From contig JAFGLL010000007.1 of the NCBI GenBank assembly GCA_016928095.1, positions 1 through 32,551 on the forward strand: 32,551 nucleotides of DNA. The letters are read 5' to 3'. Of this stretch, positions 7,650 to 15,986 are shown one piece after another. The stretch's first letter is position 1. Each line of letters starts with the position of its first letter. The DNA comes from Thermoplasmatota archaeon (GTDB lineage: Archaea > Thermoplasmatota > Penumbrarchaeia > Penumbrarchaeales > Penumbrarchaeaceae). Both the position numbers and the translations under genes were made by a program. Below the pieces are notes generated by a model. The model was given only the letters and a program-made list of their open reading frames with translations, was not told where the DNA came from and did not search any database.

Positions 7650-7762
7650 TCATGATATGGGTCCGAAGTAGATAAAATTAGACAGGGGAGAGATGAACGA
7701 TACTATCGCGTCTGGACACTCAAAGCGACCTCATCGCATCTTCCAGTGATCCCTGTCCGTCC

Positions 7763-8956
7763 CTACCTTGACATTGCTTTCCTGAATAGGGGGATCGCAA
7801 TGCCCAATGTGATCACTCCGAAAGCCAGCAGGATGATGATCTCCGTGGTGATGTCCTCTATCCCGGCACCGAGTACCACGACCTTCCTCAATGCCTGTAT
7901 GGCATAGGTGAGGGGGGTCACCTTGGAGAGGTACTGCATGTACCAGGGCATCTGCTCGATAGGGAAGAATACACCCGACAGGAACATCATCGGGAACTGA
8001 AGTATCATCATAAGGGTCTGTGCGGTCTCCTCGTCCCTTGCCACGGATGTTATCACGATACCCATACCTATGAAGCTGAATATTCCCAGGATCAGGAGAA
8101 GTATGACAAGCAGGAAGGACCCCTGAACGACGACGCCGAAAAGCACCAGGGCAAGGAGGAGGACGACACCTCCCTGTATGAGACCTCTCGAACCCTGCGC
8201 CAGTGTCTTACCAAGGATTATGGAGAACCTGCTCGTGGGGGCGGCAAGGATGCCATCGAAGGTCCCCGCCTCCTTCTCATGGGAAATTGCCCTTGGCAGA
8301 CCAAGCATTACGCTGAACATGACCACCATCATCATCATTCCCGGAGCCAGGAACTGGAAATAGCTCGGATCGCCCGGGACCGTCCCCTTGTTGTCGATCT
8401 TGTACGGGGTCACCATCGCCCTGGAAGCGTTGTTATCCATACCGGTGGCATTGCTCACTGTGGCAATGGCCTTCGTTGTTCCCATCTGTGAAATGACGCT
8501 GCCAAGGACCGCTGTGAGCTGAGAACTGATCTGGGGTTTGGACTGGTCATAAAGGACGGTTACCCCTCCCTGCTTTCCAGACAGGATATGGTCGGTGAAA
8601 TTGGAGTTGATGATCACTGCACCGAACTTCTCACCCCTTGTTATCTGGTCCCTGGCCTCATCGTATGATCCGGTCCTCGAGAACGTAAAATACCCGGTGT
8701 GGTCGTTGAACAGGGTGAGGTTCTCGATGAACTGTATACTCTCGGGACTCTCCCCACCCTCAACGATGTCCTCATTGACGATGACCACCGGCATGTCCTT
8801 TATGGACTCTCCCGAAGGGAATATGTATCCTGTCATCAACATCATGAACAACGGGAAGACGAAAAGCATGACGAGAAGTACCCGGTTGCGGGAGAATTCA
8901 AGCAGGTCCTTGTGGGCGATCCAGAACGAATGGGCTATCGATCTTTTAACTGACAT
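7763..8956 (-). CDS. ABC-2 type transporter permease
   Basis: About 397 residues in the plasma membrane. It has one N-terminal membrane helix (about 27-46), a roughly 150-residue extracellular part, then five helices in the C-terminal half, which includes the family-typical SHEKEAGTFDGILAAPTSR coupling-helix region and FPIEQMPWYMQYLSKVTPLT before the last helix. This is the export-type ABC-2 fold (ABC2_membrane_3-like). It works with the ATPase encoded just upstream; the substrate is unknown (related systems export drugs, lipids or polysaccharide). ATG 8954-8956 is chosen because GAGGTGA (8962-8968) lies five bases ahead. A GTG at 8963-8965, overlapping the ATPase stop as GTGA, would add three residues. 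Confidence 0.93.
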   Translation of the reverse strand: MSVKRSIAHSFWIAHKDLLEFSRNRVLLVMLFVFPLFMMLMTGYIFPSGESIKDMPVVIVNEDIVEGGESPESIQFIENLTLFNDHTGYFTFSRTGSYDEARDQITRGEKFGAVIINSNFTDHILSGKQGGVTVLYDQSKPQISSQLTAVLGSVISQMGTTKAIATVSNATGMDNNASRAMVTPYKIDNKGTVPGDPSYFQFLAPGMMMMVVMFSVMLGLPRAISHEKEAGTFDGILAAPTSRFSIILGKTLAQGSRGLIQGGVVLLLALVLFGVVVQGSFLLVILLLILGIFSFIGMGIVITSVARDEETAQTLMMILQFPMMFLSGVFFPIEQMPWYMQYLSKVTPLTYAIQALRKVVVLGAGIEDITTEIIILLAFGVITLGIAIPLFRKAMSR

Positions 8957-8961
8957 CCATC

Positions 8962-9981
8962 TCACCTCGTCCTGGAATTCGACCTTCGATGGGGGCCATG
9001 TCCCGCCATAGGGACCCTGTTCTTCACCTGATCCACCATTGCTTTTCCCGTGTAATGCAGGAACACATCCTCAAGGGTGGGCTGGGAAACGTTTGCATTC
9101 CTAAGCCTCAAACCCATCCTTGATGAGGCATCCAGTATGTTCTGGAAACCGTTCTCTTTCGACATGATCACCTTGACGATGTTCTCCTTCTGAGCGGCAC
9201 TCGTCACACCTTCAAGGCTCAGGAAACCTTCCGCAGCATCATGAGGGGCATCCATGATATCGAGCTCGACCAGGGTATGACCCCTGTCGGTGATGCTTGA
9301 TTTGAGTTCGGTGGGAGCTCCGGTCCTGGCTATCTTTCCGCCGTCGATCAAGCCGATCCGGTGGCATAACAGGTCTGCCTCGTTCATGATATGGGTGGTC
9401 AGGACGATGGTCAGGTTATCCTTCTCGTTCAGCTTCTTGATGAAGTTCCTTATCTCCGCGGTGGATTGAGGGTCAAGACCCAGGGTCGGCTCGTCCATGA
9501 AAACTATCCTGGGCATGCTTATGAGGGAACGGATAACGTTTATCCTCTGCTTCATCCCGGTTGAGAACTTGCCTATCTGGGTATCTGACCACTTTGTCAT
9601 TCCAACTATTTTCAAAAGATCCGAGATCCTATCATCCAGGTCCTTACGGGGAACATTGTAGAGCTTCCCGAAGAGACGCAGATTCTCGTAGGCTGTGAGC
9701 CTGTCGTACATTATCATCTTCTCGGATACCATGCCGACGGATCCCCTCACCTTCTCCGCTTCCCTGATGATATCGTACCCGGCAACCCTTGCCGTCCCTC
9801 TCGTGGGTCTTGACAATGTCGTCAACATGCGGATTATGGTCGATTTCCCCGCACCGTTCGGTCCCAGAAGGCCGTAAATCTCCCCCTCCTTAACGTAGAG
9901 GTCGACATTGTCGACAGCCGTGAAGTCCTTGAACATCTTCGTGAGGCGGAAGGTCTCGATCATCATCTTCCCATCTGCCAT
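8962..9981 (-). CDS. ABC transporter ATP-binding protein (DrrA/NatA-like)
   Basis: 339 residues from ATG 9979-9981. Walker A is GPNGAGKST (40-48), Walker B IVFMDEP (159-165), the switch histidine is His197 (TTHIM), and the signature is FSTGMKQR (139-146) in place of LSGGQ, as in the DrrA/CcmA-type exporters. At the Q-loop position the sequence is MVSEKMIMYDRLTAYENL, with no glutamine where one usually stands. A C-terminal domain of about 100 residues follows the ATPase core. The longest frame (from 10095) would add 38 Arg-rich residues overlapping the AbrB-like gene and is rejected. It lies 16 bases downstream of that gene and overlaps or abuts the permease, so all three form one operon. Confidence 0.95.
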   Translation of the reverse strand: MADGKMMIETFRLTKMFKDFTAVDNVDLYVKEGEIYGLLGPNGAGKSTIIRMLTTLSRPTRGTARVAGYDIIREAEKVRGSVGMVSEKMIMYDRLTAYENLRLFGKLYNVPRKDLDDRISDLLKIVGMTKWSDTQIGKFSTGMKQRINVIRSLISMPRIVFMDEPTLGLDPQSTAEIRNFIKKLNEKDNLTIVLTTHIMNEADLLCHRIGLIDGGKIARTGAPTELKSSITDRGHTLVELDIMDAPHDAAEGFLSLEGVTSAAQKENIVKVIMSKENGFQNILDASSRMGLRLRNANVSQPTLEDVFLHYTGKAMVDQVKNRVPMAGHGPHRRSNSRTR

Positions 9982-9997
9982 ACCTGCTGCCCCCTTC

Positions 9998-10264
9998 CTA
10001 GGCCTTCTTCCCCGAGCTGACCTTTTTTTGGTTCCCGTCGATGATCGACCTGATCTTCCTCTCTGTCTCCTGCAGATGGCCAAGCATCGGTGCAAGCGAG
10101 GAAGCCCTAATCAGCATCACCGACCATCCATTGGGTCCCTTTCTCGCCATTGCTATCATTGTATCCCCTGGCTCTATGCCACATTGTTTCCTGATATCAA
10201 TGGGGAGGACTATCTGGCCTCTGGCTCCAACTTTGGTGCTTCCGATAAGGGCATCCTCGATCAT
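9998..10264 (-). CDS. AbrB-family DNA-binding protein (SpoVT-AbrB domain)
   Basis: 88 residues. Residues about 8-50 contain the swapped-hairpin AbrB pattern STKVGARGQIVLPIDIRKQ, then GIEPGDTM. The remainder is a helix and a Lys-rich tail (GNQKKVSSGKKA). Such proteins dimerise to bind DNA; here it is first in an operon with an ABC exporter and probably regulates it and itself. AGGTG at 10272-10276 lies seven bases ahead of ATG 10264. An inverted repeat overlapping the TATA box upstream may be its own operator. No toxin partner is adjacent, so an antitoxin role is unlikely. Confidence 0.88.
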   Translation of the reverse strand: MIEDALIGSTKVGARGQIVLPIDIRKQCGIEPGDTMIAMARKGPNGWSVMLIRASSLAPMLGHLQETERKIRSIIDGNQKKVSSGKKA

Positions 10265-10296
10265 TTACCAACACCTGTCATCCGTGAGATCGCATC

Positions 10297-10314
10297 GAAT
10301 ATTTAAGAATATTC
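10297..10314 (-). promoter_or_regulatory. TATA box and inverted repeat upstream of the AbrB-ABC operon
   Basis: GAATATT (10297-10303) and AATATTC (10308-10314) form a perfect 7-base inverted repeat with a 4-base spacer. On the minus strand it contains TTAAATA (10300-10306), which is the expected distance from a transcription start near 10277 and the ribosome site at 10272-10276. A repressor bound here would occlude TBP. The AbrB-like product is the natural candidate, by inference. Confidence 0.55.
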
Positions 10315-10590
10315 ATACTTTTCATATTAATCATATTGGTTGGGTCGAATTGATACTGCTGATTAGCCCGAACAACAACATGTTATGGTCCTCTGTGCCG
10401 GAAAGGAGAGAGATGATCGGGTGGATCTGAGGGACGATTCGCTGACTGAACTGGGCCAGACAGGATCCTCTATAGAATCTGGAGCGGAGATGAGACACCC
10501 CGTCTGGAAGCGGTCCACTCCAATCTGGAGGTAAAGGTCATGAAATGGGTATGATCGGATCGTGATCGATGCGGATCGAGTGGCAGATAC
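10315..10590. other. intergenic region before the DUF4143 ATPase
   Basis: This spacer, with the adjoining promoter and the sequence up to 10617, separates two divergent genes. It contains an A/T-rich start (10315-10335) and then GC-richer sequence. A 49-codon frame at 10385-10534 has an ATG but no ribosome site or recognisable motif. I see nothing else supportable. Confidence 0.4.
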
Positions 10591-10617
10591 TTGAAAATTT
10601 CCTCATCAATGAGGAAA

Positions 10618-10650
10618 GAATTAATACAAAGAGGTGCTATTGATAGCACC
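10618..10650 (+). promoter_or_regulatory. TATA box and perfect hairpin/operator of the DUF4143 ATPase
   Basis: AATTAATACA (about 10619-10628) is a TATA-like box about 29 bases before ATG 10654. Between them GGTGCTA (10633-10639) and TAGCACC (10644-10650) form a perfect 7-base inverted repeat with TTGA between. The geometry suggests a leaderless transcript starting near 10650 with an operator over the initiation region. If translation instead begins at 10591 or 10609, the repeat lies inside the gene. Confidence 0.45.
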
Positions 10651-10653
10651 ACT

Positions 10654-11919
10654 ATGTTGACAATCGAGACGTTGAAGACATATATTGAGGATAAAAAAGA
10701 GGACCTATCCTGTATCGAGGTGAAACCGAGAGAGACCTCCCTAGAAGGAAGCGTCGAGTTCGTCACATCGCTATACGGCCCCAGAAGAGCCGGCAAGTCA
10801 TACCTTTTCTATTCCTTGTTCAAGGATTCTTCGGATGTGCTCTATCTGAACTTTGATGATATCCAGCTCAATGATTGGACAGCCAAGGATATCGTTGACT
10901 CGGTAGCGCTCTTCCGGGAAGCATATCGAAAGGACCCCCGGTATATCCTTCTTGATGAGGTCCAGAGGATAGCCGGATGGGAGACGGCGGTCGTTACGCT
11001 TTACGAAAGAAAGAGATACAAGATATTCCTGACCGGATCCTCATCCCGATTGCTTGCCAAGGAGATCGCTTCTTCTCTAAGAGGCAGGACGACCAATCAC
11101 GTCCTCCTTCCTCTATCGTTCAGGGAATATCTGGACTTCAAAGGGATCGATCATGAGGATCTGTCCTCAACCAGAAAAAAAAGTGAGATCAGATCGATGC
11201 TCGAGGATTATCTTCTCAAGGGATGCTTTCCGGGGATCCTTCAGTATCCCGGACCCCATTCGAAGTTCTATGAAGAATACATAGACCTGGTTCTCTACCG
11301 AGACCTTGTCGAGAGGTACGGTTTGACAAATACGGGCATTCTCAGGTTCCTTCAGAAATCGATCATCAACTCGCAATCGAAAGAGTTCTCTGTCAACAAA
11401 TTATATAAAACCTGGAAATCGATGAGATACGAGGCCAGCAAGAGGACGTTCTATGAATATTTCGGTCATCTGGAAGAGGTTATGTTCGCCCTGCCTCTTT
11501 ACAAATATCATGATTCCGAACGAACATCTGAGCTTTCTCCTCCCAAAGTATATCTTCCCGATCCTGCCATAGGGAGCGTACTCGGCGGGATCCAGATAGG
11601 GCGTTTGATGGAGAACTGTGTCTTTTTGCATCTTCTCAGGATGCAACAGAAGGAAGGTGGGAAAAAACTTTTCTTCTGGAAGGATCGAGGCCGAGAGATC
11701 GATTTCGTGATAACCCGTGAAAACCAAATTTCCGAAATGATCCAGGTCACTTACGCGCTCAGCGAAAATAATATGGAACGGGAACATAAAGGATTCGAAA
11801 TACTAAATAAACAGACTTCTCCCAATGTTTCCAAAAAGATAATAACCTGGACGGGAGAAGAGAAAATTTCCCAGGACGTGGATATCTTACCTTTATGGAA
11901 ATTCTTACTGGATCGGTAA
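10654..11919 (+). CDS. archaeal AAA ATPase with DUF4143 domain
   Basis: About 421 residues. Residues 42-49 are the Walker A motif GPRRAGKS and 97-104 the Walker B YILLDEVQ, followed by a sensor strand FLTGSSSRLL (125-134) and SLRGRTTNHVLLPLSFREYL; this is the AAA_14 type. The second half contains the DUF4143 region, ending with FFWKDRGREIDFVI, which resembles a nuclease-like (PD-D/ExK-like) core in this family, and IQVTYAL. The function of these widespread archaeal proteins is not established. ATG 10654 is chosen because a TATA box and inverted repeat precede it; TTG 10591 and ATG 10609 would extend the protein by 21 and 15 residues. The gene stands alone, convergent with the DUF362 gene. It is somewhat AT-richer than its neighbours. 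Confidence 0.9.
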   Translation: MLTIETLKTYIEDKKEDLSCIEVKPRETSLEGSVEFVTSLYGPRRAGKSYLFYSLFKDSSDVLYLNFDDIQLNDWTAKDIVDSVALFREAYRKDPRYILLDEVQRIAGWETAVVTLYERKRYKIFLTGSSSRLLAKEIASSLRGRTTNHVLLPLSFREYLDFKGIDHEDLSSTRKKSEIRSMLEDYLLKGCFPGILQYPGPHSKFYEEYIDLVLYRDLVERYGLTNTGILRFLQKSIINSQSKEFSVNKLYKTWKSMRYEASKRTFYEYFGHLEEVMFALPLYKYHDSERTSELSPPKVYLPDPAIGSVLGGIQIGRLMENCVFLHLLRMQQKEGGKKLFFWKDRGREIDFVITRENQISEMIQVTYALSENNMEREHKGFEILNKQTSPNVSKKIITWTGEEKISQDVDILPLWKFLLDR

Positions 11920-11930
11920 CATTGTTTATG

Positions 11931-12992
11931 TCAAGCGATCGGAGTGTAGACCTCCATGAGGTTCTCCCAGTCGTATCCTTCCCATAACCCTGTCTCGATT
12001 ACCTGTTTGTGATAGTTCGATTTGTAGCCGTAGAGACCCCTGACCCCCCAGGCGGTCCGCTTTGCTATCTTGAAGAACCACGATCGATAGATGAAATTGG
12101 CGAGCGAGGGGTGCTTTCTGACCCATCTCTCGCTCCTTGAGATCAGGTCCTTCGGAGGCCCTTTGTAGGGGTTCCTCACCTTGTCAAGGGGAACACCGCT
12201 GAACTCGATCCTGTCCAGCTCCACAGGCCCCATCCCTCTCTCGTAAACATTCCTTATCAGACCGCTGTCAAGAGGGTTGAAGCCCATGATGCTGCACATG
12301 GCCGCATCGGTGGCTACCAGATTATTCCCCCCCATCACAAGGTCAAGTCTCTTGGGGATGCCCGCAATGGGGCCGTCACCTTCCATACCGACTAACCCGT
12401 CTACGATCGTTAGGTCGGCCTGTCTGTAGGCATTGAAATCACCAACCACCCGGGGGAGGTACTTCTGGTATTTCACTCGGTCCGCCTCGGGTACGTTCCC
12501 GAAGTTGTTCTTGACACCAAGGGTTACCAGCCAGAGCTTGTGGGTCTTGACGACGGGCATTGTGATGAAGACATCCGTGTTCACAAGGGATTCCGGCATG
12601 GTCCTTCTCTTCCAGTGCTGACCGCCCGGTATATCGACCTCGATCTGTCTTTCGGCGGTCATGTTGGAGCATCTCCCGCCGGCCTTTTTTACGGCCTCCG
12701 TATATCCAAGACCGTCGAATACCTGGTCGGCCGAGAACCTCTGAAGGTCCGATTCCACAACAACGACCTCTCCGGCCCTTGTCTTGAGCAGCTTCACCAG
12801 CTCTCCAAGCAGTTTCGGGGTCGTGACCAGTCCCGGAAGGTACCTAACATGACAGCCGTTGGGTTTCACTGTGACCTTCGATCCGGGTCTAATAATGTTC
12901 CTCCAGTTCAAAGCCTCCATTGTATGTTGGATGGCTTCGCCGGAGGTCTCCATCGTCGCCCTCTCGATATGGACCTTGGGTCTTTCGGTCAT
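11931..12992 (-). CDS. DUF362 domain-containing protein
   Basis: 353 residues matching DUF362: KPN (43-45) near the N-terminus, VVVVESD, then KTHKLWLVTLGVKNNFG (149-165) and VDGLVGMEGDGP (197-208), and ATDAAMCSIMGFNP. The C-terminal ferredoxin domain found in some DUF362 proteins is missing, and no Cys clusters are present. The biochemical role is not established. ATG 12990-12992 is chosen because GGTGA (12998-13002) lies five bases ahead; a GTG at 13001 inside that site would add three residues. Its 3' end meets the ATPase gene's with 11 bases between them. A soluble cytoplasmic protein is likely, with no signal peptide or membrane helix. Confidence 0.92.
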   Translation of the reverse strand: MTERPKVHIERATMETSGEAIQHTMEALNWRNIIRPGSKVTVKPNGCHVRYLPGLVTTPKLLGELVKLLKTRAGEVVVVESDLQRFSADQVFDGLGYTEAVKKAGGRCSNMTAERQIEVDIPGGQHWKRRTMPESLVNTDVFITMPVVKTHKLWLVTLGVKNNFGNVPEADRVKYQKYLPRVVGDFNAYRQADLTIVDGLVGMEGDGPIAGIPKRLDLVMGGNNLVATDAAMCSIMGFNPLDSGLIRNVYERGMGPVELDRIEFSGVPLDKVRNPYKGPPKDLISRSERWVRKHPSLANFIYRSWFFKIAKRTAWGVRGLYGYKSNYHKQVIETGLWEGYDWENLMEVYTPIA

Positions 12993-13084
12993 GATCGTCA
13001 CCGGTAATGATATTCCATAGCCCTATATGAAAGATAGGGATAATATGATCGGACGGATTCCCATATATCGATGAAGGGAAAAAA

Positions 13085-13930
13085 ATGACATTACGAGACC
13101 TGAAACTTGACCCGGTGACCGAGGATGTTCCTATCGGTGATGATGCCTACCCCCCAGGATTGGAGCATCTCGATATCGATTCTGACGGATGCTGTATGCT
13201 CGGGGTGATGTTCAGGACCCAGGGTAAAGGGGGCCACCCAACGGCCGTTCTCTTGCATGGTTTCCCGGGACACGAGAGGAACCTGGACCTGGCACATATG
13301 CTAAGAAGGGCTGGTTGGAACTCCGTAGTGTTCCACTACCGGGGGGCATGGGGGAGCGAGGGAGATTTCACATTCTCGAATATGCTAAAAGATGTCCATG
13401 CATGTGTGGAACACCTCAGGTCGGAGAAGTGGGAGGGGGTGGTGGATCCCGCCAACATCACACTCATCGGACATTCCATGGGTGGATGGGCAGCATTGAT
13501 GACGGCAGCCGAGGATCCCGGGATCCGACAGGTCGCATCGTTGGCAGGGTTCGATCTGGGTGCGATGAGGATATTTCTCAGGGATAATGAGATGGTCCGT
13601 GGATCGATGAGCGCCATGCTCGGAGAGCTGGTCAAGCCCTTGAAAGGGGCCGACCCGAACCGGCTCATACAGGAGATCATTGAAAAAGGAGAGGACTGGT
13701 GTATCAACGGCATCGTGGAGAGGTTCCGGGGAAAAAGGACACTTCTTGTGGGTGCATCAAGGGACCAGGTGGCTGTTCCGGAGCTCCACCATGTACCGAT
13801 ATCCATGGGATTGTCAAATGCCTGCGGCGGTGATGCCACGGTCCGCAAGATCGATTCTGACCATAACTTCTCAGACAGGAGGATCGAGCTTTCAAAGACC
13901 CTCCTTGGCTGGTTGATGAATGCACATTGA
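13085..13930 (+). CDS. alpha/beta hydrolase (serine esterase/peptidase-like)
   Basis: 281 residues with a complete alpha/beta hydrolase pattern: HGFPG oxyanion region (58-62), GHSMGG nucleophile elbow with Ser131, Asp227 (GASRDQVAVP) and His260 (DSDHNFSD). No signal peptide, so cytoplasmic. The HYRGAWGSEGDF block (84-95) is typical of the YtmA/YqiA/BAAT-like hydrolases; the substrate is unknown. The ATG follows GAAGGGAAAAAA, a weak ribosome site. It stands divergent from DUF362, about 90 bases away, in a space that contains A/T-rich boxes near 13037-13045 and 13062-13070. Confidence 0.9.
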   Translation: MTLRDLKLDPVTEDVPIGDDAYPPGLEHLDIDSDGCCMLGVMFRTQGKGGHPTAVLLHGFPGHERNLDLAHMLRRAGWNSVVFHYRGAWGSEGDFTFSNMLKDVHACVEHLRSEKWEGVVDPANITLIGHSMGGWAALMTAAEDPGIRQVASLAGFDLGAMRIFLRDNEMVRGSMSAMLGELVKPLKGADPNRLIQEIIEKGEDWCINGIVERFRGKRTLLVGASRDQVAVPELHHVPISMGLSNACGGDATVRKIDSDHNFSDRRIELSKTLLGWLMNAH

Positions 13931-14047
13931 TATCTCCGCTCCCATGATCAATGGTGAAGTGTAAGGTAATAGGATATTGCATTCCATCATCCTCCATTAT
14001 TACCTGATATATTTGTGAAACGAAATGTTATTAATGGTAGGTAAGGA

Positions 14048-14710
14048 TTGGATGGCATGGGGTCGACCCGGTCCAGGAGATCATCCATCGGCGAGGAGAT
14101 CGCCAACTCGATCACACACGGTATCGGCTGGGCGCTTTCTCTGGCAGCCCTTGTTCTGCTTGTGGTCTTCTCCTCCAAACATGGTGATGCATGGCTCATA
14201 GTTTCGTGCTCGGTCTACGGGGTAGGATTGGTCCTCCTCTACACCAACTCCACGATGTACCATGCCATTCAGGCAAGGACCGCAAAGAAGGTGTTCAGGA
14301 TACTCGACCACTCCTCCATCTTCTTCCTGATAGCAGCGACATACACCCCCTTCACCCTCACGTTGCTACGGGGGATCTGGGGATGGATCCTCTTCGGAAT
14401 AGTCTGGAGCGGGTTCATCATCGGCACCCTGCTGAAGGTCTTCTTTGCCGGCAAATACAAATGGCTCTCGGTCTCGATATACATCATGCTAGGGTGGTGC
14501 CTTCTGCTGGCCATAGGACCCGTCATCGAGAATCTGGCATTGCCCGGACTTATCCTTCTGGCAGGAGGAGGTGTATCGTATTCCATAGGAGCCCTGATCT
14601 ACATGAAAAAGGGCGTCAGATACTCCCACACCGTATGGCATATCTACGTTCTCATCGGCTCCATGATGCAGTTCTTTTCCATCTTCTTTTACGTCATCTT
14701 GTCCGAATGA
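14048..14710 (+). CDS. hemolysin III / PAQR-family membrane protein
   Basis: 220 residues with seven hydrophobic helices. The family's metal-site residues are present: Glu17 and His24 (EEIANSITHG), Ser68 and His72 (NSTMYH), Asp87 (RILDHSSIFFLIAATYTPF), His194 and His198 (SHTVWHIYVLIGS). PAQR proteins are zinc-binding integral membrane proteins, in eukaryotes ceramidase-linked receptors; bacterial and archaeal roles are uncertain and the name hemolysin is historical. The frame starts at TTG 14048; ATG 14057 is also possible. A TATA-like GATATATTT at 14007-14015 would place transcription near 14035. Eight T (14722-14729) follow the stop. Confidence 0.92.
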   Translation: MDGMGSTRSRRSSIGEEIANSITHGIGWALSLAALVLLVVFSSKHGDAWLIVSCSVYGVGLVLLYTNSTMYHAIQARTAKKVFRILDHSSIFFLIAATYTPFTLTLLRGIWGWILFGIVWSGFIIGTLLKVFFAGKYKWLSVSIYIMLGWCLLLAIGPVIENLALPGLILLAGGGVSYSIGALIYMKKGVRYSHTVWHIYVLIGSMMQFFSIFFYVILSE

Positions 14711-14719
14711 ACCCAGGGG

Positions 14720-14731
14720 CCTTTTTTTTCT
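14720..14731 (+). terminator. T-run terminator after the PAQR gene
   Basis: A run of eight T (14722-14729) lies 12 bases after the stop, the usual archaeal termination signal. Confidence 0.6.
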
Positions 14732-14793
14732 ATCGGGGGAAAAAGAAAGTAACCATTAAATACCGGGCTCTGGAAGTATCATATGGTTTGGAT

Positions 14794-14937
14794 ATGCTGG
14801 AAAAAAATAATACAAATGTTCATGTAAAGACCGAACTTCGAAAGATATCCTCGGCACTGGAACAGGATATTGACATGCTCGTCACGGAAGAGCTCTGGAA
14901 GGAGCTTCGGGACCTTGAGGAAATGATGACGGCATAG
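14794..14937 (+). CDS. small acidic protein, 47 residues, unrecognised
   Basis: The frame from ATG 14794 to TAG 14935-14937 encodes 47 residues, mostly helical and acidic, ending TEELWKELRDLEEMMTA with a heptad-like pattern. TTAAATA at 14756-14762 upstream is a good TATA box, distinct from the PAQR gene, and T-rich sequence follows near 14985-14997. TTG 14788 is an alternative start. The frame continues a longer shadow frame of the PAQR gene upstream, but the T-run terminator and new TATA box between them argue for a separate gene. Function unknown; a dimerising regulator-like helix hairpin is possible. Confidence 0.5.
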   Translation: MLEKNNTNVHVKTELRKISSALEQDIDMLVTEELWKELRDLEEMMTA

Positions 14938-15054
14938 GCACGGGCATTTCTCACCGGATGATCCCCACCGATATACCTGAGAGTTACCTCTTTTTATAAT
15001 TCTGTTCATGAACAGCCCCCCCTCCATTTTGGAGGAGAGGATATCGGATAGAGC

Positions 15055-15783
15055 TCAGCTGAGGATGGCGACATCCGTGAATACCCTCACGATGTCCGCC
15101 AACGTGGCTGATCCCATCAGCAACACGAGGAAGATGACGCTGGCAACGGTGACCGGGAGCTGGATCCTTCTGGTCCTGAGGCTCAATTTCTCCAGCATGG
15201 CGAACAGGACCTTGCCGCCATCCAGTGCCGGTATCGGCAGGAGATTGAAGATCCCGAGGTTCAGGGATAGGAACACGGCAAAGATGGCCGCTTTCAACAG
15301 GGAACCCCCCACGAAGGAGCCACCCTGAGTCACGATGCCCACCACACCCGAGACAGCGGCAGGCTCCCGGAAAAGCATACCGTATGATGAGAACACCCCG
15401 ACCGTCATGGAGAACATCCTGACAAGAGGGGCTGCAAGAAGGTCCGCTCCAGGTCCGTTCTGATAAATGTTGATGAAGAATAACATGAGGTATGCAGCTA
15501 TGAAGTTCGCCGCGGGCCCTCCCAGCGAGAACAGGACCCTCTTCCTTACCGGGATCGCATAAAGGTCTTCGATCCCCCTCACCCTGGGAAGAACGTATCC
15601 CCCAAGAGGTATCATGGATAACCTGTACTCCACTCCTCTCCATATCCTGGAGATGAGCTTCGGACCGAACCCAAGGGAGAAACTCTGGATCGGGACCCCC
15701 TGCCAGAGTCCGGCCAATAGATGCCCCAGCTCGTGTATCAGGACAAGGGCTCCGATGGTCAGGATGACAACGATATATCCCAT
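15055..15783 (-). CDS. M50 family (site-2 protease-type) intramembrane metalloprotease
   Basis: 242 residues, mostly membrane helices. HELGH (17-21) supplies two zinc ligands and the catalytic Glu; LLPIPALDGGK (181-191) supplies the third ligand, Asp188; SLGGPAANF (86-94) is also typical. There is no PDZ insert, so it is a compact form. Such enzymes cut membrane-embedded segments of regulators or stubs left by other proteases. ATG 15781-15783 stands about 25 bases after a minus-strand TATA box (GATAAATACG), which suggests a leaderless transcript. It is divergent from the gene for a very large anchored surface protein; the anchors of such proteins are conceivable substrates, by inference. Confidence 0.95.
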   Translation of the reverse strand: MGYIVVILTIGALVLIHELGHLLAGLWQGVPIQSFSLGFGPKLISRIWRGVEYRLSMIPLGGYVLPRVRGIEDLYAIPVRKRVLFSLGGPAANFIAAYLMLFFINIYQNGPGADLLAAPLVRMFSMTVGVFSSYGMLFREPAAVSGVVGIVTQGGSFVGGSLLKAAIFAVFLSLNLGIFNLLPIPALDGGKVLFAMLEKLSLRTRRIQLPVTVASVIFLVLLMGSATLADIVRVFTDVAILS

Positions 15784-15800
15784 ATCAAGGCCAACGAATG

Positions 15801-15813
15801 AACGTATTTATCC
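15801..15813 (-). promoter_or_regulatory. TATA box of the M50 protease gene
   Basis: On the minus strand it reads GGATAAATACGTT and is centred about 25 bases before the ATG, the spacing of a leaderless archaeal promoter. Confidence 0.6.
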
Positions 15814-15986
15814 TTGTTGGCCTCATCATCTTCGGTGTGTTATCACAAGTGACACGAGACCATTCCTGCTGAAATGGCATTCACTCCGTCATCATCCCTT
15901 CCTTTGATATCGGGTCATATACAACTTATCCACCTGAGCACTATTTTAATCCCTTGAGCTGTTCGATACGAAAATGAACCAATCAT

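Noticed and set aside
9982-10095. 38-residue Arg-rich N-terminal extension of the ABC ATPase
   Set aside because: It overlaps the AbrB-like gene in another frame and has no counterpart in ABC ATPases.
10385-10534. 49-codon plus-strand frame
   Set aside because: No ribosome site, no motif and unremarkable composition.
14191-14787. Long plus-strand frame overlapping the PAQR gene
   Set aside because: His/Arg-rich shadow of the clear PAQR membrane protein; only its last 48 codons look like a gene.
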